Of a DNA stretch of 64,000 bases, positions 34,441 through 46,003 are shown in pieces (within the stretch, counting starts at the first letter, position 1; every line of letters starts with the position of its first letter). The stretch is from Apiotrichum sp. Y4204 (Eukaryota > Basidiomycota > Tremellomycetes > Trichosporonales > Trichosporonaceae): assembly GCA_025531455.1 (NCBI GenBank), contig JAMYHL010000044.1, positions 296,179 to 360,178 of the forward strand, in the 5' to 3' direction. Below the pieces are notes generated by a model. That model did no database searches, had not been told where the DNA came from, and saw only the letters and a list, made by a program, of their open reading frames with translations. The position numbers and the translations under genes were made by a program.

Positions 34441-34767
34441 ATGCCTTTGAGGAGCAACGCCGCCTCTATTCTCTCGGTGAGCGAAAGCTATCTTTCCGTT
34501 TGACCTTAGGACCACTCGGGTTATCACATTGTCATTGCATTTGTGGCCAATTTCGATGGTGGGGTTTCCCGCGCGCTTCCGAACTCAATCCGCTTGTCCT
34601 TCGCGTTTTTGTGCGGGACAAAACAGACGCCTCTCACCTGCTCGGGAGACTTGACCCCTGCCTGGTTTTGCGCCAGAAGTGGGATCCCTCGGGGAGAGAG
34701 GCTGGGTTTGAGTTTGAGAGTGAGCAGCCGTGACACCTCGGAGAATGCGGTCCACAACTCGGGGTAG
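34441..34767 (+). CDS. Possible small two-exon gene, unknown function
   Basis: ATG at 34441 opens a 12-codon exon (MPLRSNAASILS). A good 33-nt intron (34477-34509, GTGAGC...CCTTAG) joins in phase to DHSGYHIVIAFVANFDGGVS and runs to TAG at 34765, 97 residues in all. TATAAA lies at 34430-34435, too close to the ATG to be its TATA box. An alternative exon beginning upstream would read a different frame after the intron, which lowers confidence. No domain is recognised. Confidence 0.25.
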
Positions 34768-37042
34768 ACGGCGCCGTCCTGCCTGGCTTGTCGGCCTCCT
34801 GGAACAGCACAGTCGCGCTTCACTGGTCGCGGGAATTAGAGTCACCATCCACGTTGACGTGTCCTTGGCGTTGAGCGGCGACTGTGCGGCAAATAGTTGA
34901 CAAGGCTGGAACTTCCGTGAGAGGTTTGCGGTGAGTAAGTAGGTATCTTACATCCCTGGTTCTGGTTGTACTGATGCTCCAACATTCAGACAAGGTCCTT
35001 GCTCCTCGAATATACATCGAAGTTCATACATCTGTGGTTGCCCGTAAATGACTCTTTAGGTCATCGAGCTCGATTGTCAAAGTTTCCCGGAGGAGAGAAT
35101 CACAAGTTACTATCAGAGAGAATAATAAAATACAAATCTATGTCACAATTCTAGCCAGGGATCCGCAGCGCGTCCACAGTGTTGATTTGGGGTTCTTCAG
35201 ACTCATATCTAGTTTTTCTTCGCTTTCGGGCGTCCTGTGACCAACGCTGATTTCATTTGGTGCCTCGGCGCTTGCTGTCCGAGTCGTTGTATTTTGCGAG
35301 CGCTCTTTGCGAGCGCTCATGCTGAAATCAGCGACTCTTGAGGCTGCCACGACAGTCACCGTGGTCTCCTGCAGGGGAACCAATGGCATGTTTGCTCTCT
35401 CGAGCTCGTGAGGCGATGGTCGCCTACCTTGAAAAACATGAACAAAGCAGTCCGCGTCTGAGCATTCTTCTTGGTGGCACATTGTGAATAGTGCAGAGGG
35501 TGGAGCTCCCCGCGAGCGACCAATGCTGAGCGACTATGCAGTCCGTGTGAAGGTTGCGGACTCCCATGGCTACATCAGATGCGCCATACCGTCGTTCAGC
35601 TGTTCCTGATAGGATATCGGAACGACACTGAGAAGAGTCTGGACACGGTCCAGTCACTCTTCCACGCACCACGTCAGACTACCGCCCTGAGATAGAACTC
35701 TCAAGTGTCAATCCCAAGAAAGTTCCGTACTCGGAGTCTCCACGGGCAGTCGGGATGCGGGACTCCTCTGCGGCTCGTCGGACAGTCGAGACCGCATTCC
35801 CCAGTTCAGAGCGGTTGGGGTGATAACGTGCTTGCGTTCCAGCCGAGTTTGCAGTGTGGTGGTGTGCGCCGCAGATGTCATCGTGCGACAGACAACGGCC
35901 CGTCACGGTTGTGGTGGCGCCAGCGCGTCCGACTTTACACCGACATCGGTATCGGCGTCCTCGGCCCCCCACGTCCTCGGAATATCACTCACCCCGTCCA
36001 TTCCCATTGCTTACCGCCGGCCCTTGTGTCGTTTTCCAGTCCGTTATCCTGTAAGAATGGAGACAAGACGCCGATCTCGGCGTCCATCCTGCCGCGGCTA
36101 TCGCAAGCGAGGTCGCCGTCGAGCGGAATGCCACCTTGCTGAGAACGCTACGGCATGTAAGCATTGAACTACTGCAGGCATGTGATATGATCTACAGGGC
36201 AAGGAACGGTAGTTCTGGACTTTGGTCCACTCGGTGGCATCGGTGGGTCTACTTGGTGGGTCTACTCGGTGGGTCCCCGGTCGATGTCGGCGGGCCACCG
36301 AGCCCGTACAATGCCAAATGTCGTCACAATCTCTCCGGTGGGGAGCGTGCCTGGCATTCCTGCCCGTATTCCAATTCTGTTTCCCGCCCCCGTGGCCAGC
36401 CGGTGCCTGCGCGCCTGCACGGCTGTCAGCTGTCTGTGATCTGTGAGCTTGCCTACCGTCAGTAGCCGCTTCCGACCCATCTGTCCTGGCCCCCCCTGGG
36501 ACTGAACTGAGGTGAGCGGACCTGAACCGTGATCTGCAAACCTGCCAAACCACACTCCACACCGGCCGCAGCCAATAGCGCCAGCAGCCGCGAGATAAGC
36601 GTGCGCGTGCAGAACGCGTACTCTTAACTCACGCGCTCCGATGCTAGCGCGCGCTAGCGTGCCTGTGCCCCCACTGTGAGTAGTGGCCCCGCCAGCGGTC
36701 GGTGCCGCCGGTCCGGTCAGTGTCGATCTCGGTCACTTCTCCACGGCACAACATCGCGAGACCAATTGTTGCGGTCAGTAAAGTTTAGAAAAGGAGAAAC
36801 TCTGGGAAGTAGATGTAGATCGTTGAGCCCCGGGGGGATATAAGAAGACAGAAGAAAGAATGTGTTGTTGTTCCCCACACCCCGCACTTCGACGAGTCCT
36901 GAATTTCTAAGCTCAAGTTTTTGACCAGTCACAAACACGACCCACGACCGCGATCTCAACCCATCCCGACCACCGCGGCTTCACTTGATCTTTCTGATCG
37001 CACTTTCCGACTCGGCCGTTTTTCTCGACTGTCCCATACACT
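34768..37042. other. Gene-poor region upstream of transporter
   Basis: About 2.3 kb with short overlapping open frames on both strands and no recognisable domain. An imperfect 13-nt repeat (GGTGGGTCTACTT type, three copies) lies near 36240-36276. The right end is the transporter promoter. Confidence 0.45.
36838..36844 (+). promoter_or_regulatory. TATA-like element of the transporter gene
   Basis: ATATAAG about 200 bases before the transporter ATG, followed by purine-rich sequence. Confidence 0.45.
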
Positions 37043-38556
37043 ATGGCCGGTGGATCCGCTGAGCCCCTCTCGGGCAACCCGTTCAAGACTGGTCTTTTCC
37101 CGCGCCAGTACTGTGAGTCATAGCCCTAATCTTGTGGCCTTGGGCATGAGCCTCTTGCCACAACCTACAAGGTGTGGCACCGCCACCCTACTTTCTCCAT
37201 CTCGAGCTGCGCTGACGCTTCACAGTGTGGGCATTCATCCTTGTTACCTCACTGTTCTTCCTCTGGGGCTTCGCCTACGGTCTCCTCGATGTGCTCAACA
37301 AGAAGGTCCAGCACGTCCTGCATGTGACGATCGCAGAGTCCACCGGTCTCCAGGCAGCCTACTTCGGTATCGGCTACTTTGCATTCTCGCCCGTGGCGGG
37401 TGAGGTCCTCCGCCGGCGGGGATACAAGACGACGATTCTCATGGGTCTCGCGCTCTACTCTCTCGGCGCTATCCTCTTCTGGCCTGTCGCCAGGATGTCG
37501 ATGAAGGCGAATGCGAACAACAAGGCGATTTTCGGCGGCTTCGTCGTGTGCACCGGTATCATTGCTTGCGGCCTCGCGTCCCTCGAAATCGCCGCAAACT
37601 CCTACGTGACTGTCATGCCGCCGACGCGCGTCGCGAGCTTCCGTCTCCAGTTCTCCCAGGCGTTCAACGGTGTCGCAAGCTTCTGCGGTCCCCTCATCGC
37701 CTCAAAGTACTTCTTCGCCGACGCAAACTCGACCGACCTCACAAACGTGCAGTGGGTCTACCTCGCCGTCTCGGGCATGGGCGTCCTCCTGGCTCTTGCA
37801 TTCATCTTCACCAAGCTTCCGGAGGTGTCCGAGGACGCGCTTGAGGACCAGGCACCTTCTCATGCCCCGGCCAAGCCGCTGTGGAAGGAGACGCGCGCCC
37901 TTACCGGTGCCCTCGCGCAGTTCATGTACGTCGGCGCACAGGTCACCATCGGCGCCCTCTTCCTCAACTACACGCACCAGAACGCTGGCATCAACGACGC
38001 ACGCGGCTCCGAGCTCCTCTCGTACGCCCTCATCCTCTTCACCGTCGGCCGGTTCTTCGGCGCCGCCCTCCTCTCCGTCTTCACCGCGCCCGTCCTCCTC
38101 TTCATCTACTCGGCCATCTGTGTCGTCATTGGTGTCCTCATCGCCACGCTCCACGGTACCGGCGGTGTTGCCATGATCATGCTCATCATGTGGTTTGAGA
38201 GTATCATGTACCCGACCATTTTCGTGCTCGCCACTTCTGGATTGGGCCACAACACCCGCCGCGCAAGTGCACTGGTCGTGATGGGCGTCTCGGGCGGTGC
38301 CGTCTTCCCTCCCGCGCAGGCCGCCATCGCAGACAAGTGGAACACCCGTGTGTCCTTCTTCCTCGTCGTGCCCTGCTTCCTGTACATTTGCGTCTGGTCG
38401 TTCTGGGTCTGGAACAGCACCGGGCGCCAGGTCACCGTGTTCGCGCGCAGCGCCAATGTCGATGTCGTCGAGGACATTGACCGCAACTCGGTCGCCGGGT
38501 CGGACCACAAGCTCGACGGCGACGTCTTGGTGGTCGAGAAGGTCGACAAGGTGTAG
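37043..38556 (+). CDS. MFS sugar transporter, FHS (L-fucose permease-like) family
   Basis: A plasma-membrane sugar/H+ symporter is expected. The 466-residue protein starts MAGGSAEPLSGNPFKTGLFP. An intron at 37113-37225 joins QY to LWAFILVTSLFFLWGFAYGL, the first membrane helix with the FFLWGFAYGL signature of the fucose/glucose-galactose permease group. Further helices include YFGIGYFAFSPVAGEVLRRR, LALYSLGAILFWPVARMSM, and GFVVCTGIIACGLASLEIAA. About 12 membrane segments with a central loop near residues 225-250 are visible. The C-terminal tail is acidic and cytosolic. The next gene downstream, on the same strand after 348 bases, is a dehydrogenase, which may act on the imported sugar or its product. 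The substrate cannot be read from sequence. Confidence 0.88.
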
Positions 38557-38904
38557 ATCTACACGGGTTAGATATGTTAGTACAGTGCCGAGTCCTGCAT
38601 CGGTATGATAAGTTTATAAGTGTTTTATGATATGATATTGTGTTCTTGGGTAAATAAAAGAGTCACGCATTCGAGAATTGAGCTGCTTGGAGGTGAGAGA
38701 TGAAAGGCAAGATGTAGTAATGGCTGTTGTCATGGGGATAAAGAGCGACAACTTGGACGGTGAACTGGAGAGTGTCTCGGGGGGTTCACCAACGGACGCT
38801 CAGTCTCCCATGACGTATTGCATGGTGTGCGAACCTGCGGACTAGGACAACAAGATGAATGTGACTTCGCCACGAGTTCCATCTCTCCATTCTTCCCATT
38901 CACC
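38557..38904 (+). promoter_or_regulatory. Short tandem gap, transporter 3' end and dehydrogenase promoter
   Basis: These 348 bases hold the transporter 3' region (AT-rich, AATAAAAG near 38653) and the start region of the dehydrogenase. No extra gene is seen. Confidence 0.5.
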
Positions 38905-39786
38905 ATGGCTCCCGAACATCTCCGCATCGCCGTCCTCGGCGCCGGGCAGATGGGCTCCGGCATCGCGACGCTCCTCGCCGACGCGGGCCACGACGTGAAC
39001 CTGTGGGACAAGATCCCCGCCGTCGCCGCGGGCGTCGCCGCCTCCTCGGAACCCGTCGGCACGGGCCTGCTCGCGGCGTACGGCGACCTCGCGCCGACCG
39101 TCACCGGTGTCGATATCGTGTTTGAGGCCATCGCCGAAGATCTGGCCGAGAAGCACGCAGTCTACGCCGAGGTGTCGCGTCTCAACCCTAAGGCAATCAT
39201 CGCGAGCAACACGTCCTCCCTCCCTCCCACCGCGCTCGCCGACGGCGTGACCGACCCCTCGCGCTTTGCCGTCGCACACTTCTTCAACCCGCCGCGCATT
39301 GTGCCCCTCGTCGAGCTTGTTCCCTGCCCTGCGACCGCGCCCGACGTGCTGGAGAAGCTCGACACTGTTCTCCGCTCCGCGGGAAAGCTCCCCGTCGTCC
39401 TCGCCCGCGAGGTGCCCGGCTTCGTCGCGAACCGCCTGCAGGCCGCGCTTCTCCGCGAGGCGTTTTCGCTCGTCGCCGAAGGCGTCGCGACATTCGAGGA
39501 CATTGATATGGTTGTGCGCGCCGGGCTTGGGGCGCGCTGGGCCGCAGCCGGCCCGATGATGGTCACGGACCTCGGCGGGCTGGATATCTGGAAAGCGGTG
39601 ACCACGCAGCTGTTCCCTCTCCTCGCAAATGATACCGCGCCGCCGGCCGCGATTACCTCCCGCGTCGAGAAGGGCGAGCTCGGCGCCAAGTCGGGCCAGG
39701 GCCTGTACGCGCACTCCAAGGAGGGCGACGACCGCGTCAAGGAGCGTATTCACGCGCACTTTGAGATGGACTTTGGGGTCAACTAG
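38905..39786 (+). CDS. 3-hydroxyacyl-CoA dehydrogenase family enzyme
   Basis: An NAD-dependent dehydrogenase of 293 residues with no intron. The Rossmann motif is IAVLGAGQMGSGIATLLADA with Asp in NLWDK. Family blocks follow: SNTSSLPPTALA, VAHFFNPPRIVPLVELV (catalytic His with Glu twelve residues on), and EVPGFVANRLQAALLREAFS. The C-terminal helical domain ends GELGAKSGQGLYAHSKEGDD. This fits single-domain 3-hydroxyacyl- or 3-hydroxybutyryl-CoA dehydrogenases, and also L-gulonate 3-dehydrogenase, which shares the fold. No peroxisomal C-terminal tripeptide is present (ends GVN), and no mitochondrial presequence is clear. The ATG at 38905 is preferred because it sits directly before the Rossmann strand; the frame is open a little upstream. 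Confidence 0.88.
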   Translation: MAPEHLRIAVLGAGQMGSGIATLLADAGHDVNLWDKIPAVAAGVAASSEPVGTGLLAAYGDLAPTVTGVDIVFEAIAEDLAEKHAVYAEVSRLNPKAIIASNTSSLPPTALADGVTDPSRFAVAHFFNPPRIVPLVELVPCPATAPDVLEKLDTVLRSAGKLPVVLAREVPGFVANRLQAALLREAFSLVAEGVATFEDIDMVVRAGLGARWAAAGPMMVTDLGGLDIWKAVTTQLFPLLANDTAPPAAITSRVEKGELGAKSGQGLYAHSKEGDDRVKERIHAHFEMDFGVN

Positions 39787-42700
39787 TGCATGGGAGCATT
39801 GCGTGTCATCGGTCGGCAGCATGTACATGGTCATGTCATGAGGTATCACATGGGGACAGTACTGATAATATAGACGGGAGCTCATCTTTCACGATCTGGG
39901 GATACCTCACTCGCCGCGGGCCATGTGATGTTCCCTGACTCCGGCACGGCACTGATTGATTGAACTGAATCGCCGGTGAGGCCGCAACGTAACAACTTGC
40001 TCCGGCCACAGTGGCCACCGAAGAGCCGCGAGATGAGGCCATCATCCGGTACCGCAGTCAGGGCCCTTCGCCACCAGTGAACAGCGACCGCGCCCGATGC
40101 TGCTCTTCGTGATCAAAGCTGTGACATACCGTGTCCAATTGAGTGCCACCTATCCCATGTCCCAATTGTGCTGCTGCATGTCCGCATGCCGTGGCGTGGG
40201 AGCAAGAGTCCCCCATGCCGCACGACGAGTGAGACATGCCCTCTCTATCCGGTTGGTGGGCCGCTGGAGTCCAGGAATATCCGTGTAGGCCATCGTGCAT
40301 CTTGTGTATGCAGGGCGCATAGAACGTTCGAGAGATGAGCAGGTCCGTACCAACTCACCCCCTCTCACCATGACGTCGTTGAATTGGACCTCAGAATCAC
40401 GGCCTCCTGCGGCACAGCAGGGTATCTGTCTAGAGTCGCGGAGATTGACGAGTGAATGCACGTTCTCCTATGTGAAACAGACTGTCAGACCGAACGTGAC
40501 CGTGCGTGTGCCTGGTGAGATGGCCAACAGAGTGTGAGCTTTACTAACTTGGCAGTGGCGCGACTGAATTTCGTTTCTACCCGGCACAGCCGGGCGTGCG
40601 TTATCGACAACGGCCAGTAGTTAGCTCGTCCTTGCAGGGCGCAGGGAGGTCCACACGTATGTACCACCTCCACGCTTGGTCGGTCGTGCACGTTTAGGTC
40701 CCGACGTCTCACGGAGCACGCACATGAGCTCGAGGAACTAGAGCGCAAGAGTGCTGGAGGGCGTAAGCTTGTGACAGAAGAGTGAGCCCACTCACGACTG
40801 ACGTAGTGCCGAGGACGTCTCCTTGGCTTCTCACGCAACGCGCGTCCGCACGGGCCTGCCGGCGTGGCACTCCACGACAAGGTCGATGCTGAGGGTACAC
40901 CCGCGCTCGTGGTTTTCCTCAGTATTCCATCCAAGGTTGATGGGGAGCATGATGCTGAGGCGAGGTGTGCGAGATTCTTCCCGAACGGGGGCTCGTACGG
41001 TGGACGTCGACCCCGCCACACCAACCTCCTCACTCTTAACGCAGCAGCGAGTGAGGCCTCATCTCCATGCCCGTCCCGCGTAAAGGTGATCACAACAACG
41101 GTGTTCCGCATTGTTGCCAGCTGCGGCACCGAGATCGCGTTCGCCGCTTCATATGTGGAGGGGCAGGGAGGGAGAGGGCGCCAGCTAGGGAAGGAGGAGA
41201 TGCTGGCCTTTGTTCCTCGAGCACGGCCCGTCGCCGTACTGATCCGCAGCTGGTATCACGCCTTTGCAATTGCGCAAGCCCGCCTCGGCATCGTGCCGGT
41301 TCATCTGGACAAACCGCCGACGACGAGACTTGGGCATGGGCCGACTGGTCGAGAGCGAGATCGCGAAAAGACAGTCAAACGCGTCTGAGGGAGTCGGCCC
41401 TCGTCGCACCAGAGATGGCAAGACCCAGCCGCCACTGTGGGAAGGCGGACTGATGAGTGTTTGTGTCGCCCACCTACCAGCGGGCGGTGGGTAAGGGACC
41501 GCGTCTCGCGTACCCGTATCAGTGCCGGTCCGTCTGGATCTGCGTATCAGACTCCCGAACTGAACATCCCGATGCAAGATGCCCAGAGCGTGTCGACTTT
41601 TTCTTTATCGCTATCAGATGCGCCATGGCGGCGGTGACCGCCGCCATTGCGATGATAAGACGCCAACGCTTGGCACTGGCACAAAGCCACCACCAATGCA
41701 CCACACGCGCGCAATAATCAAAGGCAGCCGCACGGGCGATTCCATGGCGTGTGCCGCGCACGGTACGGGTGACAATGGTACGAACAAAGAACAATGGACT
41801 CACCCAGCTCACGAGCTCCCGTACGAGGCTCTAGCTCGCCGACGCGGGGTCGCCTGTGTGCCGTGTTGGAGGGGACAGTGCGGGGAGCCTGTGCCCCGCT
41901 GCCGGGCACGCCTCGCGCGGTGTTCATCGCCACACAGGTCGTGCACACTGTGCGCTGTGCGCTATGCTATGCTTTGCCATCCTGTGCTATGTTGTTGTGA
42001 TAGAGTTGGGAAGACGAAGTGGGGGTGCGGGGCTCGACGGGACCCCACCCCCCAACTTTTCTGATCTTGACGCGATAAAGATCAAGCTTGATCTGCAGCC
42101 TCGCTCAGCTCGCCAAGGCACCGGCGAATGGCCGTGATGTGCATCGTTACGATCCATCGTTTTACGACTTCTCGAGCTTGTGTGGTCCGGTTTGAGTTGC
42201 GGCAGATGTGATGCTGCTCGGATGCATGTAGCCGGCTCGCTGGGACACATCAGCTGACTTCCGATGCCTTGATGTAACAATCAAGCAATCAACCACACTC
42301 TGCACTCTCCCCCACCCAGATTGCAAGCGAGCGCAACAGGAACAGGGTGAACAAGGTTTTGTCCAATCAGCATCGAGCTTGGTTGCCGATTCGCGTTCCG
42401 CATCACTCCGGTGTCCTGAGCTGCGGAAGTGCTTGCGGCGAGGTACTGCTTGGTACTTGCTCTCTATGCATGCTGCGCTGCCGGAACGACGGGCCGGAGG
42501 CAGCGAGGTCTAAGCGAGCGTCGGAAGGCGGTTCCGCCTCGATCAGTGCCAAGGCATGGCGCAGAGCCATCCGACACGGAAGACCACAGGCCACAGGCCT
42601 GTAGACATGTAGATCGCGAGTGATCCACCGTGCGCTGGGAACAGGCGTGCGAGGTTTGGCCGCCGGCCATTTGATGGGATGCAGGACTGTGGACAATGTG

Positions 42701-44646
42701 TTGCAACGTTGGGTGTTGAGCTGAGTGAATGAGCTCGAGGGTGGACACCAGCCACCAAGGCGAGAGACAATGGCCAACTCGCAGGAGCACGGACTAGAGT
42801 GCACTCGCGCTCCATCCCCAGTGTGCTGTGGTCTATGTGCACGTTTGTCTGTGTCTTTGCCTGGGGACACGTAGTGGTAACTACCTGCTGCTATTCGTGC
42901 TCCATCGCCCGCCCTCTGCTCAGTATGGTCCAGTAGGAACTGAACGCGCAACTCGCGACTCCGAATGATGCGCTGGAATACAAATCCGGCCATGTGGAGG
43001 TGAGGGTGTACATTGTGATGGCCAGTGAACGACTATGAACGAGCCGTCCGCAACGGCTGCGGGATGGCGATGAATGCCAAAGCGTCGCAGATCAGTTGCG
43101 TCCACACTTTAGGGCCCTGCATCCCCATCCCCCACTCCCCTGCTCTTCACTACACACGGGGCGTTGTTCCGAGCATCCGAGGGGGCATGGGGCTGGCGGT
43201 TGAGCAATGGCGAGAGGGGGGGTGGAGCGCGCGAGCGCCGCCAGTGATCGGGCGCTAAACGCTCTTCGTCTGGTACACTTCCCACTTTTGGGTACGTTCG
43301 CTCGGGGGGCTCGGACCCGAGGGGCCGTAGTGCGCGACAGCGGCGAGTGATTGGCTGTTGCTGTGAGGAGGTCTGCCCCTGAATCTCAATGTCTGCCTGC
43401 ATCATCATTGATCCTGATCCTCTGATCGTGTTTGGTTGCTGCATATAGCTTGCGTTGCTGGTTACGGATGTTGCTTGTTTCCAGTTGGTTCACATCCCCA
43501 CAAGAAAAAAAGCAATCTCGGAGCCCATCGAAACACCTCTACAGCAGCAGCCTGGATGTCCCCGGTAGTAGCTGATAGCCGATGTCACGTGTGCATAGAT
43601 CTGTAATTGCCATGGGTGTATGAATAATCTCGGGATAAACTCGCGGCATCTCATGTTCGAAAGAAAAGAGAGGAGGGGGGGGAGGACTGTGTGACGAGAT
43701 GCGAGGGTGGGGAAGGAGAGATGGCAGCAGAGGACCGCAGGCGCCGTGCACTTTCTGGAGCTGGTGCTGGGAGCTTGAAGTCGGGAGCCTCACTGTCTGA
43801 GCAACCCTAACTTCACCCGAGACGCTGCACCTCGTCTAAGGGGAGGGAAGCGGACGTTGCTCGAGGAAGGCGAGGGGGTCTAGGGCCCAAGGCAGTTTCT
43901 TCCATTGATCCCATCGCTTCAGGACCACGATCCAAAGTGGTTCTAGATGCCGACATGGGGGAGATCACCTACCACGAGCGCCTCTCGGGATTGCCTACCC
44001 CCAGGCCACTGGCCTGCTGGGTCGTAATCTCGCCCTGCGGGCCATTAACACGAAGCAATGCCAAGCCTGGGGCCTCCCTCTTCCATCACCATCTAGCGTG
44101 CTACACAGCGCTCCACTTTGCGGGGCCTGCTTCCGGGTGTCGGGTTCCATCATCTCATGTTCCGGCTATCAGGCTCGCAATCTGATTTGCCGCGGCACCA
44201 GCGACACATACGAGAGCCGGTGTCCCTTCCGAGATGGAGACGCACCGACGCCCGAGGCCCCGATACTGTCCCCGAGAGACACCTGCACTCGGTAGTTCTC
44301 GGGCAACGCGGCAAGCGTAGCTGAGGAACAAGGCACGCGCACACGACACTTGATCGATGGTCAGTCGCTGTCACCAAGGGGCCGGGGAGGCTGCATCGAG
44401 GCGGCTGTGGAAGGGCCCCGGACGCGGCTCTGGCGCTTTGGCTCGGACTGTGGCCCAACCACAGCGCGCAGTGATTCAGTGCTGTTTCGCACACAGCCAG
44501 CCCCCAGGCAAGGGTTGCAGCTCTCCTCCTTATCGCGGGGCGTGGTGAATAGAGTTCGGAAGTTGGGGATGTGGGGCGGGCGCCACCAGTGCTGTGTATC
44601 ATGCCGACGAGATCTTCCCAGTACCATGGGGCTCACATCAGAAAGC
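39787..44646. other. Large gene-poor region, about 4.9 kb
   Basis: No recognised gene in the longest empty stretch of the window. Several 100-200-codon frames overlap on opposite strands. The only one with codon use resembling real genes is at 40864-41388. No terminal repeats or transposase-like motifs were seen. Confidence 0.45.
40864..41388 (+). CDS. Possible hypothetical protein, 174 codons
   Basis: I do not recognise this product. It reads MALHDKVDAEGTPALVVFLS and continues with mixed composition to a Lys/Arg-rich end. Codon choice (GTC, CTC, AAG, GAG frequent) is closer to that of neighbouring genes than most frames in this gap. An opposing frame of similar length overlaps it, no TATA-like element or domain is evident, and it may be chance. 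Confidence 0.2.
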   Translation: MALHDKVDAEGTPALVVFLSIPSKVDGEHDAEARCARFFPNGGSYGGRRPRHTNLLTLNAAASEASSPCPSRVKVITTTVFRIVASCGTEIAFAASYVEGQGGRGRQLGKEEMLAFVPRARPVAVLIRSWYHAFAIAQARLGIVPVHLDKPPTTRLGHGPTGRERDREKTVKRV

Positions 44647-44653
44647 TATAAAG
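44647..44653 (+). promoter_or_regulatory. TATA box of alcohol dehydrogenase gene
   Basis: TATAAAG lies 105 bases before the ADH ATG and is followed by a pyrimidine-rich stretch, a typical strong-promoter layout. Confidence 0.6.
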
Positions 44654-44751
44654 AGGGGCAGCGTCGAGTCTCTTTCAAACCACAACCAACAGCCTCGCCT
44701 CTCTACTCTCTCTCCTACACACCCCCACCAACACCCCACACAGCCATCACA

Positions 44752-46003
44752 ATGACCGCCAAGGAGCAGATCCCCAAGACCCAGCGTGCTGCCGTCTCGG
44801 ACGACGCCACGGGCTTCAAGATCAAGGACATTCCCGTCGTCCAGCCCGACGAGCTCGAGGCCGGTCGTGCCCTCGTCAAGGTCCTCTACTCGGGTGTCTG
44901 CCACGTAAGTCGCTTGCCAGCTGTTCTTTTGTTCTCCAGCTCACGATCAAGACCGACCTTCACGTCATCAAGGACGAGTGGCCCGTTCACCCCGAGCGCC
45001 CCTGCATTGCCGGCCACGAGGGCTCTGGTGTCATTGTCGCCATCAACGACCCCAACTCCAAGTTCAAGGTCGGTGACCGCGTCGGCATCAAGTGGATCGC
45101 CACCTCGTGCAACCAGTGCGACTTCTGCCTTGCTGGCAACGAGCCCCTCTGTCTCGAGGCTAAGTGCTCCGGCATCAACGCCCAGGGCTCCTTCATGCAG
45201 TAGTGAGTACAAATAACTCGGCACAATGAGAATGTTCAGCGACACCCCTCAGCGCCTCAGGATACCCTCGGGGGTGTCTCATGTGCCTCATATCGCCATC
45301 TTTCATTGTATGCAGCCGCTGACGTCACCCCAGCTGCCCGGCCTACACCTCGCAGCTCACCAGGATCCCCGACAACCTCGACATGGCCGAGGCTGCCCCT
45401 ATTCTCTGCGCCGGTGTGACCGTCTACAAGGCCCTCAAGAACTCGCGCACCCGCCCCGGACAGATCGTCTGCATCCCCGGTGCCGGTGGTGGTCTTGGAT
45501 CGCTCGCCCTCCAGTACGCCCGCTACATGGGTCTCCAGACCATTGCCATCGACTCGGGTGAGGAGAAGAAGAAGCTTTGCGAGAAGTACGGCGCCGCCGC
45601 CTTTATCGACTTCAAGGAGGTTGACGACATTGTCGCCGCCGTCAAGAAGGCTACCCCCGACGGACTCGGCCCCCACGCCGCCATCATCACCTCGCCCAAG
45701 CCCGAGGCTTACGAGATTGCCATGGAGTACATCCGCCCCGCTGGTACTGTCGTCGCTGTCGGTCTTCCCCCCGCCGGCGCCTTCGTCAAGGCCGACGTCT
45801 TCTTCACCGTCCTTCACAACAAGACCCTCACCTCGTCGTACGTCGGCAACCGCCTCGACGCCAACGAGGCCCTCCAGATCGTCGCCGACGGCCACGTCAC
45901 CTGCCCCATCTCGGTCGAGCCCTTCGACAAGCTCGAGAACATCTACGACCGCATGGTCAAGGGCCAGCTCGTCGGCCGTGCCGTCCTCGACCTCTGGAAG
46001 TAA
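44752..46003 (+). CDS. Zinc alcohol dehydrogenase (Adh1 type)
   Basis: A 357-residue medium-chain ADH interconverting ethanol and acetaldehyde or similar substrates. Catalytic-zinc ligands are in YSGVCHTDLHV and PCIAGHEGSGVI; the structural zinc Cys cluster is SCNQCDFCLAGNEPLC. The cofactor loop is CIPGAGGGLGSLALQYA. The C-terminal block is KTLTSSYVGNRLDANEAL. Two introns, 44905-44951 (splitting CH/TDLH) and 45203-45333, keep the frame. An upstream in-frame extension to 44350 is rejected, because the TATA box at 44647 and the family start MTAKEQIPKTQ place the ATG at 44752. Strong codon bias suggests high expression. Confidence 0.95.

Noticed and set aside
35138..35972. Minus-strand frames that might form an exon chain
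   Set aside because: No consistent in-phase splice sites and no recognisable protein features.
36262..36555. 97-codon minus-strand frame
   Set aside because: Overlaps a short tandem repeat and has no start context or domain.
40485..41129. 214-codon minus-strand frame
   Set aside because: Arg/Ser-rich, opposite to a better frame, no domain or splice logic.
44350..44751. In-frame upstream extension of the alcohol dehydrogenase
   Set aside because: A TATA box lies inside it at 44647 and the family start is at 44752.
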